In this document: positions 1-7,282 of the stretch, piece by piece
How positions within the stretch are numbered: the stretch's first letter is position 1
How the letters are laid out: every line of letters begins with the position of its first letter
NCBI GenBank assembly: GCA_003557545.1
Contig: PWOD01000195.1
Coordinates: 1-8,279, forward strand
Direction: 5' to 3'
DNA: 8,279 nt
Source of the DNA: a bacterium
Lineage (GTDB): Bacteria; T1Sed10-126
Made by a program: the position numbers and the translations under genes
Notes under the pieces: generated by a model
The model's input: the letters and a program-made list of their open reading frames with translations, nothing else
What the model was told of the DNA's origin: nothing
Databases searched by the model: none

Positions 1-201
1 CAAACCCAGTTTTTCCACAAGCCGGCTCATTTTTCGCATCGTTCATGCTTCGCCGCTCTAAACTGTAATTCGACGTCCAGCCCCATCAGCTGATTAACCG
101 ACCTATTCACAGGTTTCCTTCAAACCATCCGTATCCTCGCTGATCTACACCAGCTCAAGAATGGCACTCAATGAATCTCCTGTTATACTTTCTTCCGCCA
201 T
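1..201 (-). pseudogene. IS256-family-like transposase, decayed N-terminal remnant (continues past left edge)
   Basis: Read on the minus strand from an ATG at 201, the translation begins MAEESITGDSLSAILELV, then meets a stop (145-147), continues ISEDTDGLKETCE, and meets further stops (103-105, 94-96). In another frame the match resumes as VNQLMGLDVELQF, followed by RAAKHERCEK, a stop, then AGLWKN. Put together this follows the usual start of IS256/Mutator-type transposases: a short 'MAE..I..D.L..ILE' leader, a 'VVNQLM..EVE' helix, then 'HERTE.RAGYRNGY'. The HERCEK-stop-AG segment would be restored by one TGA-to-CGA change. A Shine-Dalgarno-like GAAGG lies upstream of the ATG. At least four in-frame stops and one frameshift near 95-104 make it non-functional. 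The catalytic part, if present, lies beyond the left edge. Family assignment rests on remembered consensus, not a search. Confidence 0.68.
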
Positions 202-347
202 CGTGTAATACCTTCAATAATGATTTTTTTGGACACACTATTGAAACCACACTATGACCTTTTGTCAATTATCTGCTCGGACATAAAGACAATTTAGACC
301 ATTCCACACTACCTAATCGATCTAGCCTAAACAATAAGCTTAAAAAA

Positions 348-377
348 TTGTCATTTTCTTATTTGCCATGATATTAT
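348..377 (+). promoter_or_regulatory. Candidate sigma-70-type promoter for the FkbM methyltransferase gene
   Basis: TTGTCA at 348-353 (5 of 6 to TTGACA) is followed after 18 bp by TATTAT at 372-377 (5 of 6 to TATAAT). This would start transcription near 384, about 60 nt before the ATG. The surrounding DNA is so AT-rich that chance matches are likely. A weaker alternative is TTGTTC 382-387 with TTTAAT 406-411. Confidence 0.35.
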
Positions 378-429
378 CTAGTTGTTCGCTTGTTTTTTAT
401 AAACTTTTAATATATTTTTTTCATTATAC

Positions 430-435
430 AAGGAG
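430..435 (+). promoter_or_regulatory. Ribosome binding site of the FkbM methyltransferase gene
   Basis: AAGGAG lies 8 nt before the ATG at 444. It is a near-consensus Shine-Dalgarno sequence and supports that start over later in-frame Met codons. Confidence 0.8.
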
Positions 436-443
436 TGTAATAA

Positions 444-1328
444 ATGACCAAAATAATAACACTTTTAATAAAAGCTAAAAAAATCTTTTTTAACCTAATG
501 ATGGGTGGGCTTTTTGAAAAATTTCTCAAAAAACTAAAAATCCATTATGTTCTCAAAAAAATCTACGATACAATTCAAACATTTTTTTTCAAAATTGAAG
601 ATTCTCGTCCCGAGTACATACAAAAAATTCAATTTGAACAATTTGAAGCGCATTTCAAAGTATCATCCGGTCAAGAACGGCAAAATTTTTCAACCGGTTC
701 AATAGATTCAAACAATGACAAAACGATGCAGATTCTTTTAAATGCACTTAGTCCTGATGATGTTTTCTGGGATATCGGAGCTAATGTTGGTTTATATTCC
801 TGTTTTGCCGGACAAATAGTTAAGGATGGGAACTTGGTCTGTATTGAACCAATTCCAGTCAATCTTAAACGATTAAAGCAAAATCTTAATTTAAATAATA
901 TTTCTAAACCACTCTTGTTAAATTACGCTCTTTCTAACAAAAAAGGAACTTTTGGATTCGCGAAGAGAAATAATCTCGCCGGTGGCCTTGGCAGCCTAAC
1001 CCATAATAATTCTAACAATGAAATTACCGTGCCTGTGGTACCAGGCGACTCACTGGTTTCTGAACAAATAGCACCTCTTCCAACCATAATTAAAATGGAT
1101 ATAGCTGGTGAAGAATGGAATGTTATTGAAGGTATGACAAAAACTTTATTAGATAAAAATTGTAAGCTTTTACTATGTGAAATACATCCCCGCGGGGTAC
1201 AAGAACGTGGTGGCAGTGTGGAAGAATTTATCAACAAAATTACTGATTTAGGCTTTGATAAAATCGAAAAATTAAAAAGAAGTAAAACAGCCAGAGCTTT
1301 ACACTATTGCTTTAAAAAATCCTCTTAA
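444..1328 (+). CDS. FkbM-family SAM-dependent methyltransferase
   Basis: A 294-residue protein of the FkbM methyltransferase family, whose members usually put a methyl group on a hydroxyl of a sugar or small molecule, often in surface polysaccharide or natural-product pathways. The Rossmann SAM-binding motif is DIGANVG (110-116). The acidic post-I region is CIEP (133-136). The family's second signature appears as KMDIAGEEWNVIEG (217-230), where most members have K(I/M)D(V/I)EG: the usual Glu is Ala here. CEIHP follows at 245-249. The first 100 residues are a basic, helix-rich extension (LLIKAKK, FLKKLK) of unknown role that could favour membrane contact. Sampled lines give about 25-45% G+C, mostly near 31%, well below the neighbours. 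It has its own ribosome binding site and possible promoter. It ends head-on against the glycosyltransferase gene, sharing TTAA at 1325-1328. The substrate cannot be told from sequence. Confidence 0.88.
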   Translation: MTKIITLLIKAKKIFFNLMMGGLFEKFLKKLKIHYVLKKIYDTIQTFFFKIEDSRPEYIQKIQFEQFEAHFKVSSGQERQNFSTGSIDSNNDKTMQILLNALSPDDVFWDIGANVGLYSCFAGQIVKDGNLVCIEPIPVNLKRLKQNLNLNNISKPLLLNYALSNKKGTFGFAKRNNLAGGLGSLTHNNSNNEITVPVVPGDSLVSEQIAPLPTIIKMDIAGEEWNVIEGMTKTLLDKNCKLLLCEIHPRGVQERGGSVEEFINKITDLGFDKIEKLKRSKTARALHYCFKKSS

Positions 1329-2455
1329 ATTAACTTCCTATACAGGCTGTCAAACTGGGATACTACTTTATCAAGTGAATAATTCTCGGCTATCCGGCGG
1401 CGAGCTTGTCTGCCCTCTGCTTGAAGCTGAGCAGGTTCCATCTGGATAAATTTTCGCCAGGCTGTAGCCAGTTTATCTGGTGCATCCGGCGGTATAACAG
1501 CACCCATATCACCCAGCATCCGGGCAGCGTCTCCCACGTCGGTTACCACACAGGGAGTTTCCGTCGCCATCGCTTCTGCAACTACATTGGGAAAACCCTC
1601 GCCATATGCGGAGGCGATAGTGGCAAGATCCAACCCACAGTTAATTGCCACTATATCCTCCCGTTCTCCCAATAGAAAAACCCTTTCAGCTAGTCCGGCT
1701 TTTTCAATCCAACCGGTTAATTTGGAATTTTCCCAGTTAATATCCGGCCCACACAATAAAAATTTTACCCGGCCCTCTTTTTTAGCTAAAATCTCGGCAG
1801 CTTTTATAAAATTTTTATGATCTTTTTTAGGAGCGAAGCGTGCGACGTAACCAATCAAAAAATCCGCGGCGGACAAATTAAGCTCACGGCGAATTTTTTC
1901 CCGTTTTTCAAGGTCAGAAGCTAATGTGTCCAGATCATAGGCATTAGGAATAACCGTAATCTTATCGGCGGGATAGCCCTTTTCCGCATGAACCAGCTTG
2001 CCGGCATGAGAACAGGAAACAATCTGGGCGGGAATATATCCCGATAACCAGGTACATAGTTTGATGGTTAATCGAGTATGAAATTTAAGTTGGCGCGGAT
2101 CAAAATCACTCTGCCTGAGACTCCATATAACCGGTGCTTTGCTGACCAGACGGGAGGCGACTCCCCCCAGTAGATCAGCATGATACATCCAGGTTTGAAC
2201 AAAGTTTGGCTGAAATTTACGGATAATTTTTAATAAACGTAAAAATTTCAAGGGATTGGGCAGATGTGGTGTGATTTCCAATTTTTCAACAGGAATCCCC
2301 TGCTTTTCCAACTCCCAAGCACGAGGATTTTCCTTGTTTAACGTAACAACTTTAAACGCATAGTGATTTTTCAAGCTTGAAAGGAGCCGGATAAACATCG
2401 ATTCCGCCCCACCATATCCGAGACCGGTAATTATTTGCAAACTTCTTTTCACCAT
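1325..2455 (-). CDS. Glycosyltransferase family 4 (GT-B fold)
   Basis: A 376-residue cytoplasmic or membrane-associated retaining glycosyltransferase. It is expected to move a sugar from a nucleotide-sugar onto a lipid-linked or surface glycan. The N-terminal acceptor half opens ITGLGYGGAES (9-19), the glycine-rich loop of GT4 enzymes, and contains FVQTWMYHADLLG (85-97). The linker carries VIPNAYD (168-174). The C-terminal donor half opens GYVARFAPKKDH (202-213). It contains the EX7E nucleotide-sugar motif with Glu286 and Glu294 in YGEGFPNVVAEAMA (284-297), followed by PCVVTDVGDAARMLG (301-315). Length is normal for a complete family member. The ATG at 2455 follows GGGAGG with a short 4-nt gap. 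The next codon, GTG, is an alternative start with better spacing. It lies 139 bp downstream of the large repeat-protein gene on the same strand. No donor or acceptor can be assigned. Confidence 0.9.
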   Translation of the reverse strand: MVKRSLQIITGLGYGGAESMFIRLLSSLKNHYAFKVVTLNKENPRAWELEKQGIPVEKLEITPHLPNPLKFLRLLKIIRKFQPNFVQTWMYHADLLGGVASRLVSKAPVIWSLRQSDFDPRQLKFHTRLTIKLCTWLSGYIPAQIVSCSHAGKLVHAEKGYPADKITVIPNAYDLDTLASDLEKREKIRRELNLSAADFLIGYVARFAPKKDHKNFIKAAEILAKKEGRVKFLLCGPDINWENSKLTGWIEKAGLAERVFLLGEREDIVAINCGLDLATIASAYGEGFPNVVAEAMATETPCVVTDVGDAARMLGDMGAVIPPDAPDKLATAWRKFIQMEPAQLQAEGRQARRRIAENYSLDKVVSQFDSLYRKLI

Positions 2456-2594
2456 AGAACCTCCCAGTTAAATTACCTCAAGTATTAATTTAAGGGGACA
2501 TAATTGGAATAATTAATCGACCTATTATTAATTACCAAACATAAAAACAGAGGTTTTTTGTGGGAAAACAGCTGTAATTATAATTTTAGACTGA
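2456..2594. other. AT-rich gap between repeat-protein gene and glycosyltransferase gene
   Basis: Contains GGGAGG (complement of 2460-2465), the glycosyltransferase ribosome binding site. It also has three AT-rich symmetries: AAAAAC/GTTTTT arms with an AGAG loop (2543-2558), AATTAAT/ATTAATT arms (2511-2517 and 2527-2533), and the 10-bp palindrome AATTATAATT (2576-2585). The first could be a weak terminator for the large gene, but its stem has only one G-C pair. I found no convincing promoter, so it is open whether the glycosyltransferase is read through from upstream. Confidence 0.5.
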
Positions 2595-5500
2595 CTAATT
2601 ATGCCGGACAATTGACAGGCGGCCGGATTTTTGTTCGCCGGTTACCCGTTCTTTTACCGAGTAAATATAGTAGCCACTGGCCACATGATCACCGGAGCTG
2701 TTGCGGGTATCCCAGAGATAACGAGGATCGGTTGTGACAGTCTCATAGACAAGTCTGCCTGCAACTGTGTAGACAGAGATTTCAAAGGGACCAAAACCCT
2801 CGGCCGCATCAAAGAAAAACCAGATTCCAGCATCCCCGGTGGAACTTTTCCCATCCCCGGGTCGGAAGGGGTTAGGCCCCATGCGAAAGTTTTGAAGGCC
2901 GGGAGAGCCACGGGCAAATTCAGCTGTAATATTTTTATCAGAATCAATATAAAGCTGATGCTCAAAATCTCTGCTAACTAGATCCCCATGCCAGCGCCGG
3001 AAATCCCAGAGGTCCGTCTTAACTGCTTCGAGAGTAACAGTTTCGCCCGCCAGCAGCTCAATAGTCTGCAGAGACTGAGAAAATATTTGAGATCCAATAC
3101 GGACTCCACCGCTGCTAACGATACTCAAGGTCAGTTTATGAACAGGAAGTTTTTCAAACTCGGCCGTAGCAAAAATATGAGCGGTGGGAACAATCACCAG
3201 GGCTGTATCAGTCCCCTGCAGATCACCACCCCAGCTGCTAAATTTCCAGAGATCATCGGGAACCGGCTGAATTACGACAGTATCCTGCTCCACCAGGGTA
3301 AGTGGTGAAGTATAGAGTTTATTGTTAACAAACAGCTCACCGTCACCAATAATGTCAAAATTTAACAGATAACGATTTAACTCACTGAAATTAGCCGTTA
3401 CAACCCGATCAGAACTGATCAAAACCGGCAGTCGGGTATCAGTTTTAGTTGACTTATTATTCCAATTTTCAAACTCCCAAAATTTGTCTGGAACAGCTTC
3501 CAGCTCAACTATATCACGGTATTCAAAGGAGACCGGTTCAGTATAACTGCGGCCATCGACCTTGACTGCTCCTTCACCATTAATCTCCACTGTAAGTGTA
3601 AACTTCTGCCGCACAAAATTAGCCTGGACTGTTAAATCGTCGATCATCTTAAATCCGGTCAGTTTGCCCTCCTGCGATATATCGCCGCTCCAATCGGCGA
3701 AGGTCCAGTTGTCGGCCGGAACAGCCTCAACCGTCACCAGATCATCTTTGACAACGGGAAGCGGACCAACATAAAGTTCACCATTAACCAGCACATCACC
3801 TTCACCGGCAACATCAACAGTCAAAATATGGGTGTCATGTTTAGCAAAAATCGCCATAATCTGTCGATCCTGATCAACCGGCAAAATAAGTTCAGGCAGA
3901 GTTGCCGTAATATCACCGGTCCAGCTTTCCAGATACCAAAAATCCTCAGGAACTGCTTGCAGCGTGACCTGCTCACCACGAATTAGAGTAACTGTTTCAG
4001 TATAGGTTTCACCATCAACCAGAACCGCTCCCCGTCCGGCAACTGCCACAGTTAAAATATTCGTATCATGCTGCAGAAAGGTTGCCTCAATAAGACGATC
4101 CATATCCATATCAACCTGGACCAGTTTGTCTGTTGAACTAATATCTTCCTCCCAGCTATCAAAATACCAGAACTCAGCGGGATCGGCCTCAAGTGTAATT
4201 GTGGTTCCGGTAATAAAGGTCCGCTGTTCCTGATAAGGCTGTCCATCAACTAAAACCTCACCATCTCCGATGATATTAACGGTAAGAACACTGGTGTCAA
4301 AATCTCCAAACTCGGCCAATACAAGCCGATCTTGATCAACAAACAGCTGCTGGGTCTTAGCCGTGCCGCTCAGATCAATCCCCCACTGTTCAAAAAACCA
4401 GAACTCAGCCGGACGGGCCTCCAACGTATAGGTTTCCCCGGCCGGCAGCGCAACCATTGTATGATAGGTGTCACCATCAATGAGAACATCCCCCTTACCC
4501 ATCCGCTCAACCTGCAGTATAAAGTGCTGCTGTTCAAAAACAGCAGTAACAGAACGATCACTATTCATCAATAATGAACGACCGGTATCATGCCCGGAAA
4601 GACTACCCTGCCATTCGACAAAATCCCAGTACTGCTGAGGTACGGCTGTCAGCTGAATCACCTGGTTTTCGATGGCGACGATCGGTTCAGTATAGGTTTC
4701 ACCATCAACCAGGACAGTCCCCTGGCCATGAAGATCAACAGTTAAAATATAGGTATCATGTTGGGAAAAAATCGCGGTTATATTCTTGGGAGAATCCATA
4801 ACAAAATCCTGGGGTGAATTACTCCCTGAAAGATCACCTGACCATTCGGCAAAATACCAATAATAATCAGAAACAGCCGTCAGGGTGACAGTTTGATTCT
4901 CAATAATATCAACCGGCTCAGTATAGGTCTCTCCATCAACCAAAACCTCGCCCTCGCCCTGAATATTAATGGTTAATTGATAAAAATCCTGTTCCTCAAA
5001 AATTGCCGTGATATTGAGGTCGCTGTCGATAAAAACTTCCTTAAACAGATCGGAACCAGACAGGTGTCCACCCCAGCTATCGAACAGCCAGATTCCGGTT
5101 TCAACTATTTCAAGCTGGGCGGTTTCTCCTGCTGGAAGGTCGACCGGCTGCTGATATGGGGTTCCATTAACCAGCAGCTCCCCCTCACCAATCAAAGCAG
5201 CCGACAACCGATAAGTTTGCTGCTCGAAGGTCACAGTTATATCCCGATCATCCGAAATTAACAGCTCAACCTGCGGATCAGTTCCAACAAGGTCACCACT
5301 CCAGTCGATAAACTCCCAGTAATCAGCAGCTAATGCCTGCAGCTCGACCGTTTCTCCAGCCGCAATAGGCAGAGAGTCACTGTAGGGAATATTATCGACC
5401 AGAACCTCTCCCTGACCAACAATATCAATAGTAAGTATATGAATCTGCCGCTCAAAACGAGCAATAATATTTTTATTTGATTCAACCAATATCTGTTGAA

Positions 5501-7265
5501 CAGTATCATTACCGGCCAAATCACCGGCCCATTCATCAAGATAATGGTATTGATCAGGAACTGCTTCCAGTTCAAGCTCAGTCCCACCCGGAACCTCAAT
5601 GGGATCAGTATAGGGCTGTCCATCCACCTTGACCTGACCGTTCCCCATAATATCGATAAACAGCAGAAAACTCTGCTCGTCAAATTCAGCCGTAAGTTGT
5701 TTATCCTCATCAACCAGTAACTGCTGTTGGGGGTCCGTTCCAGTGAGATCACCTGACCATTCAACAAACTCCCAGTAAAGCTCGGGCTGGGCCTCGATAT
5801 CCAAAACATCCCCGGCTGGAACGGTAAGTGGGTCAGAATAAGGGGTCCCATCCACCAGCACCTGACCGGAACCGAGCTGATCAACAGTCACCGTATAACT
5901 GGGCCGATCAAACTCCGCGGTGACTGTTTTGTCCTCATCAAGCAGTAGCTCAACAGTAGTATCACTGCCACTGAGCGCAGCTCCCCACTGCTCAAAATGC
6001 CAGAAATCCTCCGGTTCAGCCTCCAACAATACTGTATCATTTTCAGTTAAAACCATGGTCTGTGAATAGGGGGTTCCATCCACCAGAACGGTTCCTTCAC
6101 CGATGATATCGATGGTCAATTCGACCATCAAATCTGGATCAGGTATGACCCAGATCGAGGAGTTATCCAGATGAAAAGGATAACCGTCGTTTCGCATCAC
6201 ACCGGTTGGTTCGATATCCCAGTTCAAACCAAGAAAGGTGTCGATATCCTTCATCTCATCAGTTGTTTTACCGGTACCACCATCACTGTTTGTTGTTTCT
6301 GAGGTTTCTACATCCCAGAAGCTGCGATTAACATTCCGCAGATCATTACCCACAAGCCCACCTCCATTGGGCACCCGGCCAACCGAATAGGAGGTTGATA
6401 CTAACTCTCGATTATGACCAACCAGCCCACCAACATCATTATTGCCAGTCACCTGGCCGGTAGCATAAGAGTTTCGGATATCGTCGTTATTACGACCTAC
6501 CAGCCCACCAACATCAATAGTTCCATCCACCTCCCCGGTAGCGTGAGAACGCAAAATCTCACCATTGTTCCAGCCTACCAGCCCGCCGGTCCGAGCCTGT
6601 CCACTAACCGCACCAGAGGAGGAGGCCAGCTCAATTAATCCCAGATTACGACCAACCAGCCCCCCGGTTCGCCCATCACCCTCAACCGTAACAGCAGCTG
6701 ACGAGTTAGTAATGGTTCCCTCATTTATCCCGGCCATACCTCCAGAAAACCAATCGAGGGCGGTCAACTCACCGGATAGATGCAAATTATTGACCGTTCC
6801 ATGAATTTCTCCAGCAAGACCACCGACAATCTCACCCCCACTAATATTAAAATTTTCAAGATTGAGATCATAGATATTACTACCAGAACCAGTTTTACCA
6901 AAAAGTCCGATCTCCTGAGTCCCGGTGAGATCAATATAGAGATCAGAAATCGTATGGCCCTGACCATCAAGTTCACCATGAAAATAGGCTGTAAAACGGG
7001 CGATAGGATCCCATCCAGAACCACCATTTGCAGTCGGACCGGCCAGATCAGAATAACCGACGCTGGACTGGTTCAGATCATTAACAAGCCGGTAACTGGC
7101 ATTGAGATCATTACGGATAGCATCAAGCTCATGCCAATCAGTAATAAGGTAGGGATCACCCGGTGTACCTTCACCTGACCCGGGGAAACCATACAGGGCG
7201 ACAGGAAAAACAATTAAAGAGGCTACTATCAAAAGAAATGTTTTCATACGATAAAAGTCTTGCAC
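2595..7265 (-). CDS. Large secreted repeat protein: GLUG repeats, 14 InlB-B-like repeats, C-terminal sorting-like domain
   Basis: A 1,556-residue predicted exported, surface or extracellular protein. Residues 7-26 (MKTFLLIVAS...) form a signal peptide with a long hydrophobic core. Residues 30-145 resemble the start of GLUG proteins (GSGEGTPGDPYLI; DGQGHTISDLYI). Residues 146-310 are GLUG repeats such as VGGLVGRNN...SYATGQVTG, followed by the typical SFWDVETSETT...GGTGKTTDEM and NDGYPFHLDN tail. Residues 381-1450 hold fourteen repeats of the divergent InlB-B type (LTIDIxGxGxVLVDGxxY ... WxFxxWSGDLSGTD ... DKxITAxF). Residues 1453-1556 form the terminal domain with NPFRP (1465-1469), VYTVAGRLV, WDTRN, SGYYIYSV and SGRLSIVR, like FlgD-Ig/type IX sorting domains. 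I saw no cysteine in the whole chain. The GTG at 7265 is favoured by a Shine-Dalgarno sequence 8 nt upstream; ATG at 7247 (residue 7) gives a more classical signal peptide. Adhesion or a stalk role is inferred. No enzyme domain is visible. Confidence 0.88.
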   Translation of the reverse strand: MQDFYRMKTFLLIVASLIVFPVALYGFPGSGEGTPGDPYLITDWHELDAIRNDLNASYRLVNDLNQSSVGYSDLAGPTANGGSGWDPIARFTAYFHGELDGQGHTISDLYIDLTGTQEIGLFGKTGSGSNIYDLNLENFNISGGEIVGGLAGEIHGTVNNLHLSGELTALDWFSGGMAGINEGTITNSSAAVTVEGDGRTGGLVGRNLGLIELASSSGAVSGQARTGGLVGWNNGEILRSHATGEVDGTIDVGGLVGRNNDDIRNSYATGQVTGNNDVGGLVGHNRELVSTSYSVGRVPNGGGLVGNDLRNVNRSFWDVETSETTNSDGGTGKTTDEMKDIDTFLGLNWDIEPTGVMRNDGYPFHLDNSSIWVIPDPDLMVELTIDIIGEGTVLVDGTPYSQTMVLTENDTVLLEAEPEDFWHFEQWGAALSGSDTTVELLLDEDKTVTAEFDRPSYTVTVDQLGSGQVLVDGTPYSDPLTVPAGDVLDIEAQPELYWEFVEWSGDLTGTDPQQQLLVDEDKQLTAEFDEQSFLLFIDIMGNGQVKVDGQPYTDPIEVPGGTELELEAVPDQYHYLDEWAGDLAGNDTVQQILVESNKNIIARFERQIHILTIDIVGQGEVLVDNIPYSDSLPIAAGETVELQALAADYWEFIDWSGDLVGTDPQVELLISDDRDITVTFEQQTYRLSAALIGEGELLVNGTPYQQPVDLPAGETAQLEIVETGIWLFDSWGGHLSGSDLFKEVFIDSDLNITAIFEEQDFYQLTINIQGEGEVLVDGETYTEPVDIIENQTVTLTAVSDYYWYFAEWSGDLSGSNSPQDFVMDSPKNITAIFSQHDTYILTVDLHGQGTVLVDGETYTEPIVAIENQVIQLTAVPQQYWDFVEWQGSLSGHDTGRSLLMNSDRSVTAVFEQQHFILQVERMGKGDVLIDGDTYHTMVALPAGETYTLEARPAEFWFFEQWGIDLSGTAKTQQLFVDQDRLVLAEFGDFDTSVLTVNIIGDGEVLVDGQPYQEQRTFITGTTITLEADPAEFWYFDSWEEDISSTDKLVQVDMDMDRLIEATFLQHDTNILTVAVAGRGAVLVDGETYTETVTLIRGEQVTLQAVPEDFWYLESWTGDITATLPELILPVDQDRQIMAIFAKHDTHILTVDVAGEGDVLVNGELYVGPLPVVKDDLVTVEAVPADNWTFADWSGDISQEGKLTGFKMIDDLTVQANFVRQKFTLTVEINGEGAVKVDGRSYTEPVSFEYRDIVELEAVPDKFWEFENWNNKSTKTDTRLPVLISSDRVVTANFSELNRYLLNFDIIGDGELFVNNKLYTSPLTLVEQDTVVIQPVPDDLWKFSSWGGDLQGTDTALVIVPTAHIFATAEFEKLPVHKLTLSIVSSGGVRIGSQIFSQSLQTIELLAGETVTLEAVKTDLWDFRRWHGDLVSRDFEHQLYIDSDKNITAEFARGSPGLQNFRMGPNPFRPGDGKSSTGDAGIWFFFDAAEGFGPFEISVYTVAGRLVYETVTTDPRYLWDTRNSSGDHVASGYYIYSVKERVTGEQKSGRLSIVRHN
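2916..6125 (-). repeat. Fourteen tandem InlB-B-like repeats of about 76 residues
   Basis: By residue the repeats run 381-452, 456-528, 532-604, 608-680, 684-756, 762-833, 839-910, 914-986, 992-1063, 1069-1140, 1146-1217, 1221-1293, 1298-1370 and 1376-1450. Each has a glycine turn (GxGxVLVDG), a Tyr, an acidic-aromatic centre (W/Y-x-F-x-x-W) and an end close to ITAEF. The consensus matches the divergent InlB B-repeat (beta-grasp-like) known as a spacer in surface proteins. The copies have diverged, but DNA patches remain identical, for example 27 bp at 3996-4022 and 4686-4712, exactly three repeats apart. Repeat 14 has lost the VDGxxY turn. Confidence 0.9.
6336..6827 (-). repeat. GLUG repeats, 26-residue period
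   Basis: Six units with a near-exact 26-residue step start around residues 147, 173, 199, 225, 251 and 277, with a degenerate seventh at about 301. Core motif: (V/T)GGLVGxNxGxIxxSxAxGxV. At the DNA level AACCAGCCC(A/G/C)CC recurs in each unit. The GLUG motif is known from secreted and surface proteins, including IgA peptidases and adhesin-like proteins. The short fixed period suits a beta-solenoid, which is inferred. Confidence 0.85.
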
Positions 7266-7282
7266 CAGTGGTGCACCTCCCC
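7261..7282 (-). promoter_or_regulatory. Ribosome binding site plus start-codon hairpin of the large repeat-protein gene
   Basis: On the minus strand GGGGAGG (7282-7276) runs directly into a perfect inverted repeat, TGCACC-ACT-GGTGCA (7275-7261). Its right arm contains the GTG start at 7265-7263. The 6-bp stem has four G-C pairs and a 3-nt loop. If folded, it would hide the GTG and bring the Shine-Dalgarno sequence effectively to about 13 nt from the ATG at 7247. It could equally be a protein-binding palindrome. Confidence 0.55.

Larger units (their letters stand above)
202..443. other. AT-rich non-coding interval between transposase remnant and methyltransferase gene
   Basis: No convincing reading frame on either strand. 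The left part is the leader of the dead transposase gene and may hold the outer end of the insertion sequence: a T7 run is followed by GGACACACTATTG near 224-243. CACACTAT occurs twice, 14 bp apart (234-241 and 248-255), and CACACTAC once more at 305-312. The right part holds the promoter and ribosome binding site of the downstream gene. The outer limit of the insertion sequence cannot be set because its other end is outside the window. Confidence 0.6.

Noticed and set aside
288-352. Inverted repeat GACAATTT / AAATTGTC, 49 bp apart, overlapping the candidate -35
   Set aside because: Eight AT-rich bases at that spacing can easily arise by chance in this DNA; no second operator copy supports regulation.
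2543-2558. Hairpin AAAAAC-AGAG-GTTTTT as a terminator for the large gene
   Set aside because: The stem has one G-C pair and no clear U run after it in the minus-strand direction. Too weak to call as a feature of its own.
5330-5884. Long minus-strand open frame (184 codons) inside the repeat protein
   Set aside because: It is out of frame with the repeat protein on the same strand, is low-complexity and Leu/Ile-rich, and has no start signals. It is a by-product of the repeat-coding sequence.
2916-6827. Regularly spaced DNA repeats that might suggest a CRISPR or satellite array
   Set aside because: The periods (78 bp and about 228 bp) match in-frame protein repeats, and the copies are diverged in a codon-wise way.
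6414-7178. Several plus-strand open frames opposite the GLUG region
   Set aside because: They are antisense shadows of the GLUG-coding DNA; their 'PTN/PTS' periodicity simply mirrors the GLUG repeats.
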